Under the pieces are notes generated by a model. It did no database searches. It was not told the DNA's origin and worked only from the letters and a program-made list of their open reading frames with translations. Positions 53,716 to 62,770 of a DNA stretch of 64,000 nt are shown here, in pieces. The stretch is taken from assembly GCF_014648255.1 (NCBI RefSeq), contig NZ_BMQT01000006.1, positions 124,001 to 188,000 of the forward strand. The letters run 5' to 3'. The position numbers were made by a program, and so were the translations under genes. Each line of letters opens with the position of its first letter. The stretch's first letter is position 1. The stretch is from Nocardioides albus (lineage in GTDB: Bacteria > Actinomycetota > Actinomycetes > Propionibacteriales > Nocardioidaceae).

Positions 53716-54654
53716 CTAGACGCTCTTCGTCGTGGTCGAGAGGCCCGCTGATCTGGCGGCCCACACGGTCAGCGCCAGGAAGACACCCGACTGGACCAGC
53801 GTGACCGGGATCCGCCACCACGACGCCTCGGAGGTGTTGAGCACCGTCGAGATGTCACCGAAGGCAACAGCCATCCCGAGGCTGACGAAGTTGTTGAGGA
53901 CGTGCATCGCGATGCCGGCCTCGATGCCTCCGGTCGCGATGACGCAGATCCCGGCGACGATCCCGAAGGCGAACCGGTCCAGGAACAGCGGCAGGTCCTG
54001 GGACCCGTGGGCGAAGGCGAACAGCAGCGCGGTGATCGTCACCGAGACCGTACGCGCGCCCAGCATCCCGCCGAAGAGGGACCCGAAGGTCTGGAAGATG
54101 TAGCCGCGGAAGAGATACTCCTCCCCCGCCGCCTGCAGCGGGGTGAGCAGCACGATCACGAGCACGAAGTCGCGCATCGTGCTCGTCCACGGGTTGAGGG
54201 TGGTGGCGCCGAGGTCCTCCCCCGGGATCGGCAGCCGGGAGGCGATGATGACGGTGACCACCATCGTGATCGCAGCGATCCCGAGACACTGCAACAGCCA
54301 TCGCCAGCGGATCCGCCGTTCCACCGAGGCCAGCCACCCCGGCCTCAGACCGTGCAGCGCCCAGCACAGCAGCATGGCTGCCGGGATGGCGCCGGCCAGC
54401 GACAGCAGCAGGAACGCCAGGGACTCCGGTGTGACGTTCTCGACGTCGGCCACCCGGACCATCCCGTTGGTGACGTCGTCGCCGGCGAGCACGAAGAAGA
54501 TCTCGAACCCGGCCAGCACCACTGCCGGCGAGACGAAGAAGACACACAGTCCGATCAGGATGAGTCCGACCAGCGGCCGCCCCCAGCCGCTGCGGCCACT
54601 GCGCTGCACCTGGTAGTACGCCAGTCCCGAGGGCGGCTCCACGACCGTGCTCAT
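53716..54654 (-). CDS. CPBP-family intramembrane metalloprotease
   Basis: The 312-residue membrane protein has about seven to eight hydrophobic segments and the three CPBP (Abi/CAAX protease) motifs: AAGEEYLFRGYIFQ (EExxxR), LLFAFAHG (FxxxH) and AMHVLNNFVSLG (HxxxN). The glutamates and histidines should bind the catalytic metal within the membrane. Bacterial members process membrane peptides or contribute to bacteriocin immunity; the substrate here is unknown. It starts 19 bp after gltX on the same strand. Confidence 0.92.
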   Translation of the reverse strand: MSTVVEPPSGLAYYQVQRSGRSGWGRPLVGLILIGLCVFFVSPAVVLAGFEIFFVLAGDDVTNGMVRVADVENVTPESLAFLLLSLAGAIPAAMLLCWALHGLRPGWLASVERRIRWRWLLQCLGIAAITMVVTVIIASRLPIPGEDLGATTLNPWTSTMRDFVLVIVLLTPLQAAGEEYLFRGYIFQTFGSLFGGMLGARTVSVTITALLFAFAHGSQDLPLFLDRFAFGIVAGICVIATGGIEAGIAMHVLNNFVSLGMAVAFGDISTVLNTSEASWWRIPVTLVQSGVFLALTVWAARSAGLSTTTKSV

Positions 54655-54673
54655 CCTGCCCGTCCTGCCACGT

Positions 54674-56209
54674 TCAGCCCCTCCCGAGAACCGCCTTCAG
54701 GCGCCCCAGCGTACGCTCCCGGCCGAGCAGCTCCATGGATTCGAACAGCGGCGGGCTGATCCGTTTTCCGGTCACCGCGACCCGCACCGGGCCATAGGCC
54801 TTGCGCGGCTTGAGCTCAAGCCCGTCGATCAGGGCTGCGGTCAGCGCGTCCTGGATCTCGGCGGTCGACCACGTGGTGAGACCGGCCAGTGCGTCGTACG
54901 AAGCCTGGACGACCTCGATGCCCGACTCGTCGAGCAGCTTGGCGGCGTCCTCCTCGTCGAGCGTGAAGTCGGTCTCCGGGACGAAGAGGAAACGGAGCAT
55001 GTCGGAGGCCTCGCCGAGCTTGTTGATCCGCTCGGCGACCAGCGGCATCGCCTGCTCGAGCATCTGCGCGTCGGCGTCGTTGACCGGGTCGGAGATGATC
55101 CCGTCGGCCTTGAGGTAGGGAATCACCCGGTGGGTGATCTCCTCGACCGGCAGCAGCCGCATGTGGGAGGCGTTGATCGCCTCCGCCTTCTTGATGTCGA
55201 AGCGGGCCGGGTTCTTGACCACGTCGTGGATCTCGAAGGCCTCGACCATCTCCTCCATCGTGAAGATGTCGCGGTCGGCGGCGATCGCCCAGCCGAGCAG
55301 CGCCACGTAGTTCAGCAGCCCCTCGGGCAGGAAGCCCTCCTCGCGGTACTTCAGCGCGTGCGCCTCCGGGTCGCGCTTGGAGAGCTTCTTGTTGCCCTGA
55401 CCCATCACGTACGGCAGGTGGCCGAACTCCGGCGCACGCTCGGCCAGCCCGACCTCGACGAAGGCGTCGAAGAGCGCGATCTGGCGCGGCGTCGAGGAGA
55501 GGAGGTCCTCGCCGCGGAAGACGTGGGTGATGTGCATGGTGGCGTCATCGACCGGCGCGGTGAGCGTGTAGAGCGGGTCGCCGTTGGCGCGGGCGAGCGC
55601 GTAGTCGGGGACATGCTTGGTCTCGAAGGTCACCTCGCCGCGGACGAGGTCGTTGAAGGTGATCGACCCGTCGGGCATGCGGAAGCGCGGCACGCTGGTG
55701 CGACCCTCCGCCTCGTACGCCTTGATCTGGTCCTCGCTCAGGTCGCGGCAGTGGTTGTCGTAGCCCTGGGCGGGCGCCTCGCCCTTGACGCCCTCGGCCT
55801 TGGCTGCCTTGTAGGCAGCCAGCCGCTCCTCGTAGCGGGCGGTGGTCTCCTCGCCGGTGCAGTAGCACTCGTAGACGTGGGAGGAGGCGCGCAGCCGCGC
55901 GAGCGCGTCGGCGTAGATCTCCGAGCGCTCCGACTGGCGGTAGGGGCCGTAGGGGCCGCCGACCTCGACGCCCTCGTCCCAGTCCAGCTTGAGCCAGCGC
56001 ATCAGGTCGAGGAGCCCGTCGTAGGACTCCTCGGTGTTGCGCGCCTTGTCGGTGTCCTCGATGCGGAAGACGAAGGTGCCGCCGTGGTGGCGCGCGAACG
56101 CCCAGTTGAACAGGGCGGTCCGGACCAGGCCGACGTGGGGCGACCCGGTCGGCGAGGGAGCCATCCGGACCCGGTAGTCCTTCGGGTCGAGTGAGTTGCT
56201 GTCAGTCAC
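54674..56209 (-). CDS. gltX: Glutamate--tRNA ligase
   Basis: GltX charges tRNA-Glu, and in actinobacteria also mischarges tRNA-Gln for GatCAB. The 511-residue class I synthetase has the HIGH-equivalent [11 protein letters not shown] near residue 20 and the KMSKS-equivalent [15 protein letters not shown]. The insertion [33 protein letters not shown] is typical of GluRS. It overlaps the FAH-family gene by four bases and stands beside both tRNA-Glu and tRNA-Gln genes, its two substrates. Confidence 0.97.
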   Translation of the reverse strand: MTDSNSLDPKDYRVRMAPSPTGSPHVGLVRTALFNWAFARHHGGTFVFRIEDTDKARNTEESYDGLLDLMRWLKLDWDEGVEVGGPYGPYRQSERSEIYADALARLRASSHVYECYCTGEETTARYEERLAAYKAAKAEGVKGEAPAQGYDNHCRDLSEDQIKAYEAEGRTSVPRFRMPDGSITFNDLVRGEVTFETKHVPDYALARANGDPLYTLTAPVDDATMHITHVFRGEDLLSSTPRQIALFDAFVEVGLAERAPEFGHLPYVMGQGNKKLSKRDPEAHALKYREEGFLPEGLLNYVALLGWAIAADRDIFTMEEMVEAFEIHDVVKNPARFDIKKAEAINASHMRLLPVEEITHRVIPYLKADGIISDPVNDADAQMLEQAMPLVAERINKLGEASDMLRFLFVPETDFTLDEEDAAKLLDESGIEVVQASYDALAGLTTWSTAEIQDALTAALIDGLELKPRKAYGPVRVAVTGKRISPPLFESMELLGRERTLGRLKAVLGRG

Positions 56210-57018
56210 CGCTGTGCCACCTTGTTCGTCAGAGCTCCGAGCCCCTCGACGAAGATCTCGATCTCGTCACCGGGCTCCATGGGACCGACACCCTCAGGGG
56301 TGCCGGTGAGGATCACATCGCCCGGGAGCAGCGTCATGACGCTGCTGATGTGGGCGATCAGCTTCGGGATGTCGTGGACGAGGTCCTTCGTGGACCCGTC
56401 CTGGACGACGTCACCGTTGAGGAAGGTCTGGATGCGTACGCCGGCGGCCAGCTGCTCGAGCTCGACGTCCGTCTCGATCCACGGACCGAGCGGGCAGAAG
56501 GTGTCGTAGCCCTTCGCCTGGGAGAAGTGCTTCAGCCGCCGCTGGATGTCCCGCGCGGTCACGTCGTTGGCGACCGTCATCCCGTAGATGACGTCCTTCA
56601 CCTTCTCCTCCGGGACGTCGCGGCAGATCCGGCCGATCACGATCGCGAGCTCGCCCTCGAAGTGGAGGTCCTCGACGCCGGCGGGCCGCTGGATCGCGTC
56701 GTTCGGCCCGCACACGGCGGTGTTGGGCTTGATGAAGAAGAGCGGCTCGGCGGGGACCTCGTTGCCGAGCTCGGCGGCGTGCTTGGCGTAGTTGCGGGCG
56801 ACCGCGACCACCTTGCTGCGCGGGATGACCGGCGCGAGCAGCTTGACGTCGTCGAACTTGTGGACCTGGTCGGTGAGGTTGACCCCGGAGAACAGCGGGT
56901 CGCCCTGGAGAGCGACCACGGTCGCGTCCTCGCTGAGCTGGCCGTAGCCGTCGAGGTCCCCCACGACGACGCCGAACTGGGGCTCGCCACCCTTGGCAGT
57001 GAATCTGGCGATGCGCAC
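56206..57018 (-). CDS. Fumarylacetoacetate hydrolase family protein
   Basis: The 270-residue protein has the FAH-fold motifs [44 protein letters not shown] (metal glutamates), [13 protein letters not shown] and [14 protein letters not shown]. Small FAH-family enzymes act as oxaloacetate tautomerase or decarboxylase, acylpyruvase or catechol-pathway isomerases. The substrate cannot be fixed from sequence, although linkage to gltX is conserved in actinobacteria as far as I recall. It overlaps gltX by ATGA. Confidence 0.9.
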   Translation of the reverse strand: MRIARFTAKGGEPQFGVVVGDLDGYGQLSEDATVVALQGDPLFSGVNLTDQVHKFDDVKLLAPVIPRSKVVAVARNYAKHAAELGNEVPAEPLFFIKPNTAVCGPNDAIQRPAGVEDLHFEGELAIVIGRICRDVPEEKVKDVIYGMTVANDVTARDIQRRLKHFSQAKGYDTFCPLGPWIETDVELEQLAAGVRIQTFLNGDVVQDGSTKDLVHDIPKLIAHISSVMTLLPGDVILTGTPEGVGPMEPGDEIEIFVEGLGALTNKVAQR

Positions 57019-57050
57019 GAGGTGAGCCTATCCGGAGGACACCGGTTGTC

Positions 57051-57072
57051 GGTGGTCGAGCCTGTCGAGACC
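57051..57072. repeat. Dispersed TCGAG-type palindrome, copy 3
   Basis: GGTGGTCGAGCCTGTCGAGA differs by one base from the repeat at 841 and lies in the divergent gap between the FAH-family gene and the next gene. It may overlap their promoters. Confidence 0.6.
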
Positions 57073-57104
57073 CCGTATCTGGGCGTTGCCTACCCTTGTA
57101 TCTC

Positions 57105-57953
57105 GTGGAGGTGCTGTCGCGTTCGGAATGGACCGCTCGCGCGGAGGCTCACCGCGCACGCCTGGCGCCCTACGTGGAGCCGCATCTCGCCCGCCGTGGC
57201 GCCCGGGTCAAGCACCCGGTCAACGACTTCCTCTTCACCTACTACTCCTACCGTCCCGCGCAGCTGCTGCGCTGGCACCCGGGGTTCGGGGTGAGGCTGT
57301 CGGACGCTCCGGAGTACGCCTCGCTCCGCGGCTATGCGGACGGCACCGTCACCGCAGACTTCCTCGCCGACAAGCGCCTGCTCGTTGAGACGCTCCTGAA
57401 GCTGCTTCGGGCGACCGCTGGGCGCGAGGGCAACTTCGGCTGCTTCGGCCTCCACGAGTGGGCGATGGTCTACCAGCTGACCCCGGAGCAGGTACGCCAC
57501 GCCGACTGGCCCTTGCGCTTGGGGGCCGCCGGGACCGACCGCGTGGTCGAGTCCCACCGGATCGCGTGCAGCCACTTCGACGCGTACCGCTTCTTCACTC
57601 CCCCGGCCGCACCGCTCAACACCCTCTCCCCGCGCTCCGACGACCGCGCGGCCTTCGAGCAGCCGGGCTGCCTGCACGGCAACATGGACCTCTACAAGCA
57701 CGCCTTCCGGCTCTCGCCGCTGGTCTCCTCCGACCTGGTCGCCGACTGCTTCGAGCTCGCCTGGGACATCCGCACGATGGACATGAAGGCCGCTCCCTAC
57801 GACCTCGCCGAGCTCGGCCTAGACCCGATCCGCATCGAGACCGCCGCCGGCAAGCAGGAGTACGCCGCCGCCCAGCGCACCTTCGCCGAGCGTGCCGCTC
57901 CGCTCCGGGAGCGCCTGATCGCCGAGTGCGACTGGCTCCTCGTCGGGTGGTGA
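57105..57953 (+). CDS. Conserved actinobacterial protein of unknown function
   Basis: The protein of about 282 residues has many His/Asp/Cys motifs (KHPVNDFLFTYYSYRPAQLLRWHPG, FGLHEWAMVYQ, SHFDAYRFFTPPA, GCLHGNMDLYKHAFRLSPLV, AWDIRTMDMKAAPYDL). They suggest a metal-dependent or nucleotide-related enzyme. Automated annotation often calls relatives 3-methyladenine glycosylase, but I see no such fold and do not adopt it. GTG 57105 is chosen because a -10-like TACCCT (57091-57096) ends eight bases upstream and no ribosome site exists, which suggests a leaderless message. TTG 57096 and GTG 57111 are alternatives. Confidence 0.72.
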   Translation: MEVLSRSEWTARAEAHRARLAPYVEPHLARRGARVKHPVNDFLFTYYSYRPAQLLRWHPGFGVRLSDAPEYASLRGYADGTVTADFLADKRLLVETLLKLLRATAGREGNFGCFGLHEWAMVYQLTPEQVRHADWPLRLGAAGTDRVVESHRIACSHFDAYRFFTPPAAPLNTLSPRSDDRAAFEQPGCLHGNMDLYKHAFRLSPLVSSDLVADCFELAWDIRTMDMKAAPYDLAELGLDPIRIETAAGKQEYAAAQRTFAERAAPLRERLIAECDWLLVGW

Positions 57954-57971
57954 GTCCGCGATCTTTCGTGG

Positions 57972-58475
57972 CTACCCATGAGCAAGGCCGGCGCACCACT
58001 GTCGCATCCCGGTCGGGTGGGAGTCGTCGGCGGCGTACGCAGCGAACTGCTCGCGGATCGCGGTCTCGCAGAATCCGCCTTCGATCGTGCTCGGCGGTTT
58101 GAAGAACGGAAGCTCCGTGCGCGGCTTCCAGTGTGCGAACGCCTCGACGCCACCATCGTCGGGTGACCAGAGGCCGAAGTAGACGTGATCGATGCCCAAC
58201 GTCACAGCGGCACCGAGGCACATCAGGCACGGCTCGAGGTTGACGGCCAGGGTGAGCGGAAGATCGCGCCGAGCGAAGCCGATCCGTCGATCTGCCGCGT
58301 CCATCGCGCGCAAGTCTGCATGAACCATGCGGCGGCGCTCTGCCTTCTCCGAGGTGAAAGCACTGGCGATCACCTCATCACCCAGAAGCACGACGGCGCC
58401 GATCGGCATCTCGCCCATCGCGAGGCCTCTGCCGGCAGCCTCGACCGCGAGCACGACAGCGTCCTCTGGATCCAC
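57972..58475 (-). CDS. CDA-fold nucleoside/tRNA deaminase-like protein with HAD in place of HAE
   Basis: The 167-residue protein has the cytidine/deoxycytidylate-deaminase zinc fold: H52 in VHADLRAMDAA and the EPCLMCLGA pair (C83, C86). The canonical catalytic glutamate of H-A-E is aspartate (D54). Homologous enzymes are TadA and guanine deaminases. The substitution may retune or weaken catalysis, though I cannot judge how common it is in this subgroup. It is convergent with the preceding gene. About 264 bp upstream, up to the toxin gene, show no recognisable gene. Confidence 0.8.
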   Translation of the reverse strand: MDPEDAVVLAVEAAGRGLAMGEMPIGAVVLLGDEVIASAFTSEKAERRRMVHADLRAMDAADRRIGFARRDLPLTLAVNLEPCLMCLGAAVTLGIDHVYFGLWSPDDGGVEAFAHWKPRTELPFFKPPSTIEGGFCETAIREQFAAYAADDSHPTGMRQWCAGLAHG

Positions 58476-58739
58476 TCGAGCAGGATGCCAGGTTCTCAGG
58501 ATCCCGGCTCGAGTAATCGAGATGGCCGACGCTTGCAGCCACCACGGTTCTCATGAGCAGCTCGCCGAACTGGGAGGCCGTAGGCGCGTCCAACTTCCCC
58601 GCGACACGCCGAGACCGCGGCGTGTCGGCCCGAATCCAGACGTCTTGATGGCCGCTACCCGCGAGCAGCACCGGCACCGAGATCGCCGAGGACTTCCCGA
58701 TGCCTCCGGCGCTGAGTTCGCCGACGAATGCGGACGGGC

Positions 58740-59054
58740 CTACGTGCGACCGCCCGCCCGTAGAGCGAAGGCGCTGGTGATCGCCTTGGCCAGATCGGGC
58801 TCTTGACGGTCGAAGAAGAAGCCGATGTGACGGCCAAGCGCGGCCTTGTCGATGGTGATGATGTTGTCGCAGCTGACCACGCAGGCACATTCCAGCCCGT
58901 TCTCCGGACCGACCCCGACCTCGGTGCTGAGGCCCTTGATCGTGGAGGTGATCGGCGCGACCGTTACCCGGCGCATCGCGGCGCGTACCGGCTCACGCGT
59001 CAGCACCAAGACAGGGCGAGCCTTGTCCAGGTGGGCGATGTGAAGATCACGCAT
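58740..59054 (-). CDS. mazF: MazF/PemK-type endoribonuclease toxin
   Basis: The 104-residue protein has the PemK/MazF barrel pattern: RDLHIAHLDKARPVLVLTREPVRAAMRRVTVAPITSTIKGLSTEV, then SCDNIITIDKAALGRHIGFFFD. MazF toxins cut mRNA or tRNA at short motifs when their antitoxin is degraded. The gene begins eight bases inside the antitoxin gene on the same strand, the usual antitoxin-first order with translational coupling. Confidence 0.92.
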   Translation of the reverse strand: MRDLHIAHLDKARPVLVLTREPVRAAMRRVTVAPITSTIKGLSTEVGVGPENGLECACVVSCDNIITIDKAALGRHIGFFFDRQEPDLAKAITSAFALRAGGRT

Positions 59055-59265
59055 CGAGCGCGGCGTGCTTCACCATGTCGTCGAAGTCGTCGTAGTCGCC
59101 TGACTCCTCGAGGATCCGAGCATCCGCCTCGGCGCGTCGATGCTGTCGATAGAGGCTCAGCGCTTCGCACACGATCGCCGCCCGCGGACCATCACCAGCA
59201 CGCACGAGCTCGTCAACGTACGCAGCCATCTCATCCGGCAGGCGGACGGTGATCTGAACACTCAT
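59047..59265 (-). CDS. Ribbon-helix-helix antitoxin (MazE-type)
   Basis: The 72-residue protein starts MSVQITVRLPDEMAAYVDELV, a classic ribbon-helix-helix DNA-binding strand and helix. It ends with an acidic tail (ILEESGDYDDFDDMVKHAALDA) suited to wrapping the toxin. It should neutralise MazF and repress its own promoter. There is no Shine-Dalgarno before ATG 59265, which directly follows a -10-like sequence. Confidence 0.88.
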   Translation of the reverse strand: MSVQITVRLPDEMAAYVDELVRAGDGPRAAIVCEALSLYRQHRRAEADARILEESGDYDDFDDMVKHAALDA

Positions 59266-59282
59266 ACCGAAATAATACCACT
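59266..59282 (-). promoter_or_regulatory. Predicted leaderless promoter of the toxin-antitoxin pair
   Basis: On the minus strand TGGTATTAT (extended -10, hexamer TATTAT) stands six bases before the antitoxin ATG, in an unusually AT-rich patch. With no ribosome site, transcription probably starts at or next to the A of the ATG. No good -35 is visible, which fits an extended -10 promoter. Confidence 0.55.
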
Positions 59283-59359
59283 CTGGGATTCAATGTGCCC
59301 TCGCCGGTGGTGACGGGTGACACACGTGACCCCGAACGGCGGGGTACGTTGATCCCACG

Positions 59360-60445
59360 ATGGCCCTCCTTCCCCACCCCCGACACGCTGCCGCCTCGAT
59401 CGCCACCACGGTCGGCGCCGCGGCGGGGAACGTCGCGCACGCACTGCTCTACGGCGGCCTCGCGGACCTGAGGCCGATGCCGCGTACGTTGATCGACGAC
59501 GGCACCCGGCGCGAGCTCTACCACTACCGACCGGCCGCGGGTGAGACTCCTGAGGGCGACCCGGTCCTGCTGGTGACGCCGCTGGCGGCGCCGGCGATCT
59601 GCTACGACCTGCGGCGCGACTGCTCGGTGGTCGAGCATCTGGTGGAGACGAACCGGCCGACGTATCTGGTCGAGTACGGCGAGGTGAACTTCGCCGACCG
59701 CAGCCTCGGCATCGAGCACTGGATCGAGCACGTCGTACCGGAGGCGATCCGGTCGGTCTCCGAGCACGCCGGCGGGAAGCCCGTGCATGTGGTCGGCTGG
59801 TCGCTGGGCGGGATCTTCACGATGCTCGCCGCCGCCGACTATCCCGACCTCCCGATCGCCTCGCTCGCGGTGCTGGGCTCGCCCTGCGACGTACGTCAGG
59901 TGCCATTGATCGCGCCGTTGCGGCCGCTGCTCAACCTGCCGCCGGGCAACCTGGTCACCACCGCCTCGCGGGCTCTCGGCGGCGCCCCGAAGCCGCTGGT
60001 CAGGTGGGCTTTCCAGATCTCCTCGGTGGACAAGATGTTCACGAAGCCGGTCGCGAAGCTGTCCAACCTGGCCGACCGCGAGTTCCTCGCCCAGCTCGAG
60101 GCCGTCGACCGGTTCACCGACAACATCATCGCCTACCCGGGGCGTACGTTCGGGCAGCTCTATCACCACTTCTTCCGCACCAACGCGCTGTTCAGCGGCC
60201 AGATCGACCTCGGGGACCACGCCGTCTACCTCCGTGACGTCAAGCAGCCCACCCTCGTGGTCGCAGGAGCGAACGACGGCATCGGTCCGGTCGCTTCCGT
60301 CAAGCCGCTCATCGACCTGCTCACCGGCGCCGAGGAGCTCCGCTTCGAGGTCGTGCCGGGCGGTCATCTCGGCCTGCTCACCGGCCGCGCCGCCCGCGAC
60401 ACCACCTGGCCCCTCCTCGACGAGTGGTTCGCTCAGCACGACTGA
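59360..60445 (+). CDS. PHA-synthase-like alpha/beta hydrolase
   Basis: The 361-residue protein resembles class III polyhydroxyalkanoate synthase (PhaC) in layout: VLLVTPLAAPAICYDLRRDCSVVEHLVETNRPTYLVEYG, then the lipase box HVVGWSLGGIF. The nucleophile is Ser148 rather than the cysteine of true PHA synthases. The aspartate in VVAGANDGIGP and histidine in VPGGHLGLLTG complete the triad. It is more likely an esterase or acyltransferase of the PhaC-like group than a polymerase. No phasin or phaA/phaB genes are near. Confidence 0.82.
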   Translation: MALLPHPRHAAASIATTVGAAAGNVAHALLYGGLADLRPMPRTLIDDGTRRELYHYRPAAGETPEGDPVLLVTPLAAPAICYDLRRDCSVVEHLVETNRPTYLVEYGEVNFADRSLGIEHWIEHVVPEAIRSVSEHAGGKPVHVVGWSLGGIFTMLAAADYPDLPIASLAVLGSPCDVRQVPLIAPLRPLLNLPPGNLVTTASRALGGAPKPLVRWAFQISSVDKMFTKPVAKLSNLADREFLAQLEAVDRFTDNIIAYPGRTFGQLYHHFFRTNALFSGQIDLGDHAVYLRDVKQPTLVVAGANDGIGPVASVKPLIDLLTGAEELRFEVVPGGHLGLLTGRAARDTTWPLLDEWFAQHD

Positions 60446-60493
60446 GCCAGGTCGTCGGCGTTCCTGTCGGTGGCGGGTGGCAGGGTGTGCGCC

Positions 60494-61102
60494 ATGTCGA
60501 ACCCACCCGCAGAGGCGACCGACGAGCACTTCCGCAACGAGGACTGGTACGCAGCCGACCTCTCCGGCTCGCGGTTCGTCGACTGTGTCTTCACCGACGT
60601 CGACCTGACCGAGGCGAACACGTCGTCGGCGGTCTTCGAGCGATGCACGTTCCACGGTGGCCGGTTCAACGCCTCGACCCATGTCGGTTCGGCGTTCGTC
60701 GGCTGTGACTTCCGGCGTACCAACTTCTTCGACTCGACGTTCGAGGGCTGCAAGCTCAGCGGGAGCGAGTTCTCCGGCTGCACCCTGCGACCGCTGAAGG
60801 TGAGCGGCGGCGTGTGGCGCGGCGTCTCGCTGCGCGGCGCGAACCTCGCCCGGCTCGACCTGTCCGGGCTGGACCTGCGCGAAGCCGACCTGTCGCTGGC
60901 CGACCTCAGCGACGCGGTCCTGCGCGAGGCCCGTCTCGGTGGCGCCACGCTCCAGGAGACGATCCTGCACGGCGCCGATCTCCGCGGCGCCGATCTCGAC
61001 CGCGTCGACCTCACCACGGCGTCACTGCGCGGCACGAAGCTCGACCTCGCCGGTGCCGTGCTGCTCGCCGAGCTGCACGGCGCAGAGGTCGAGACCGCGT
61101 GA
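60494..61102 (+). CDS. Pentapeptide-repeat protein
   Basis: The 202-residue protein contains about 25 A(D/N)LXX-type pentapeptides (ADLSGSRFVDCVFTDVDLTEANT...GANLARLDLSGLDLREADLSLADLSDAVLREARL). These fold as a right-handed quadrilateral beta-helix mimicking DNA. Relatives Qnr and MfpA protect gyrase, but many pentapeptide proteins have other roles. An N-terminal 20-residue lead precedes the helix. Its stop overlaps a possible GTG start of the next gene, so the two may be coupled. Confidence 0.9.
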   Translation: MSNPPAEATDEHFRNEDWYAADLSGSRFVDCVFTDVDLTEANTSSAVFERCTFHGGRFNASTHVGSAFVGCDFRRTNFFDSTFEGCKLSGSEFSGCTLRPLKVSGGVWRGVSLRGANLARLDLSGLDLREADLSLADLSDAVLREARLGGATLQETILHGADLRGADLDRVDLTTASLRGTKLDLAGAVLLAELHGAEVETA

Positions 61103-61119
61103 CCGATAGGTTGTCCGCC

Positions 61120-62157
61120 ATGTTCCGTGGAGCAGTACGCATCGTGGTGGTCGCCGTCGTCGCCGGCCTGCTGCTGGTGCCTGGCTCCGCACGGGCCTGC
61201 GCCTGCGGCGCGGCCTACGCCCCGGAGGGCCACACGGTGGAGGCCGGCGAGGAGATCGCCTTCTTGAGCTGGGCAGAGGAGGGCGAGCGCGAGCGGCTCG
61301 AGATGCTGCTCGGGATCACCACGGACACTCCGGACCTCGCGGTCCTGGTGCCGACGCCAACCGTCCCGGCCGTCACTCAGGGAGACCCGGAGCGCTTCGA
61401 CGAGCTGGCTCGGCTGGCCACCCCGCCGGCGAAGGAGGACTGGTCGCTCTTCGGCGAGGACGGCGCCGGCGCCCCGCCCGGCAAGGCGCCCGAGGTCATC
61501 TCCCGAACCGTGCTGGAGGACGTCGTCGCCACCGTCATCGAGGGCGGGGACGCCAGCGGGGTGGCGGGCTGGCTGCGTACGAACGGGTATGCGACCAAAC
61601 CTGAGCTCGAGCCGGTCATCGCCGACTACCTCGATGACGGCTGGCGGTTCACCGCTGTCAAGATGCGCGGCGACAAGCCGTTCGACGGCTATGCCGACCC
61701 GATCGTCCTCACCTTCGACACCCCCAGCCTCGTCTATCCGATGCGACTCAGCTCTGCGGCCGAGAAGCCGGGCGAGGTCACCGTCTTCACCCTTGACCGT
61801 ACGTTCCGCTCGCCGCGCGCCTCGTGGGTGACCGCGACGGAGCCCGCGGCCGCGGTCGAGCTCGTCGAGGACGGCGTCCACGACGACGTGCTCGACAACC
61901 TCGTCGAGCAGGGCCAGAACCGGCTGACCAGGTGGACGTTCTCGATCGACGACCCGGCCACGCTCACCAGCGACCTCGAGCTCGCGCGGGAACCGGGGAT
62001 CGGCGAGACCTTCACCCCGGCCGCGACCGAGTCCGCGCGCGACGCCGAGCGGAACCTGTCACCGTGGGTGGCGGTGGTCAGTGGCACGCTCGGGCTGGTC
62101 GTCGGGGCAGGGGCGGTCCTGCTGCTGCGCCGACGCCGGTCCTCAGCGGTCGACTGA
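61120..62157 (+). CDS. DUF2330-like membrane-anchored exported protein
   Basis: The 345-residue protein has a signal peptide (1-24, ending GSARA) followed directly by CACGAAYAPEGHTVEAGEEIAF, the cysteine-containing opening of DUF2330 proteins. A large exterior domain follows, with one C-terminal transmembrane helix (WVAVVSGTLGLVVGAGAVLLL) and a short RRRR tail. Function is unknown. ATG 61120 is used. A GTG at 61099 overlaps the previous stop as GTGA and would add seven residues; it may be the real, translationally coupled start. Confidence 0.78.
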   Translation: MFRGAVRIVVVAVVAGLLLVPGSARACACGAAYAPEGHTVEAGEEIAFLSWAEEGERERLEMLLGITTDTPDLAVLVPTPTVPAVTQGDPERFDELARLATPPAKEDWSLFGEDGAGAPPGKAPEVISRTVLEDVVATVIEGGDASGVAGWLRTNGYATKPELEPVIADYLDDGWRFTAVKMRGDKPFDGYADPIVLTFDTPSLVYPMRLSSAAEKPGEVTVFTLDRTFRSPRASWVTATEPAAAVELVEDGVHDDVLDNLVEQGQNRLTRWTFSIDDPATLTSDLELAREPGIGETFTPAATESARDAERNLSPWVAVVSGTLGLVVGAGAVLLLRRRRSSAVD

Positions 62158-62712
62158 GGCCTCGCGGACGGCCTTGGCCATCGTGATCCCGGCGGCGATC
62201 AGGCCCAGGCCGGTGACGAAGTCGTCGGTGTCGCGTACGTCGTCCTCGATGGCACCCGCGGCAGCGGCCTGGAGGTGGGTCTGCTCGTCGACGGCGTGGC
62301 CGTAGACGAAGTGGAGCAGGGTGCGGGCCGCGACCTGAGCGAGGTCGCCGAGGCCGCCGTCCTTCAGGGCGGCGACCAGGTCGTCGTACGGCTGGGTCGC
62401 GCCGAGCCCGAAGGCCCAGACGGTGGCGACGACCTCGGCGCCGTCGCGGTAGGCCAGCAGCGAGTCGCGCAGGTCGGTGCAGATGGCGGTGACGCGTACG
62501 TCCCAGGCGCCCGACGGCTCGTGTCGGCCCCGGAGCAGGATCTCGTCGGCCACCGCCGCCAGCAGCGACTGCTTGTTGGCGAAGTGGTGGTAGAGGGCGC
62601 TGGGGCGGACGCCGAGCTCGGTGCCGAGACGACGCATCGTCAGGTCGGCGAGGCCATAGTCGTCGAGGACCTGAAGCGCGCGGGCGACGACGTCCTCACG
62701 GCGGTAACGCAT
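62143..62712 (-). CDS. bioQ: TetR-family regulator, BioQ-type
   Basis: The 189-residue protein has an N-terminal TetR helix-turn-helix (DVVARALQVLDDYGLADLTMRRLGTELGVRPSALYHHFANKQSLL) and a TetR_C-like ligand domain. It is divergent from bioY, and the gap carries a perfect TGAAC-N3-GTTCA palindrome resembling published corynebacterial BioQ operators (TGAAC-N3-GTTAC). I therefore infer that it represses the biotin-uptake genes and itself. The start ATG 62712 has GGGAG five bases upstream. Its end overlaps the DUF2330 gene by 15 bp on the opposite strand. Confidence 0.78.
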   Translation of the reverse strand: MRYRREDVVARALQVLDDYGLADLTMRRLGTELGVRPSALYHHFANKQSLLAAVADEILLRGRHEPSGAWDVRVTAICTDLRDSLLAYRDGAEVVATVWAFGLGATQPYDDLVAALKDGGLGDLAQVAARTLLHFVYGHAVDEQTHLQAAAAGAIEDDVRDTDDFVTGLGLIAAGITMAKAVREASVDR

Positions 62713-62770
62713 GTTGCTCCCAGGGGCCGGGTGGTGGGACGAAGTGGACGAAGACGTACGTCGACCTTAA

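Noticed and set aside
57105..57953. 3-methyladenine DNA glycosylase label for the conserved unknown
   Set aside because: No helix-hairpin-helix or AAG fold motif is visible; the label circulates by automated transfer.
58476..58739. Small gene between the deaminase and the toxin
   Set aside because: An open minus-strand frame continues past the deaminase start, but it has no ribosome site, no recognisable domain and runs into the deaminase gene in another frame. Nothing supportable was found there.
59360..60445. True PHA synthase
   Set aside because: The catalytic cysteine is replaced by serine and no other PHA genes are near.
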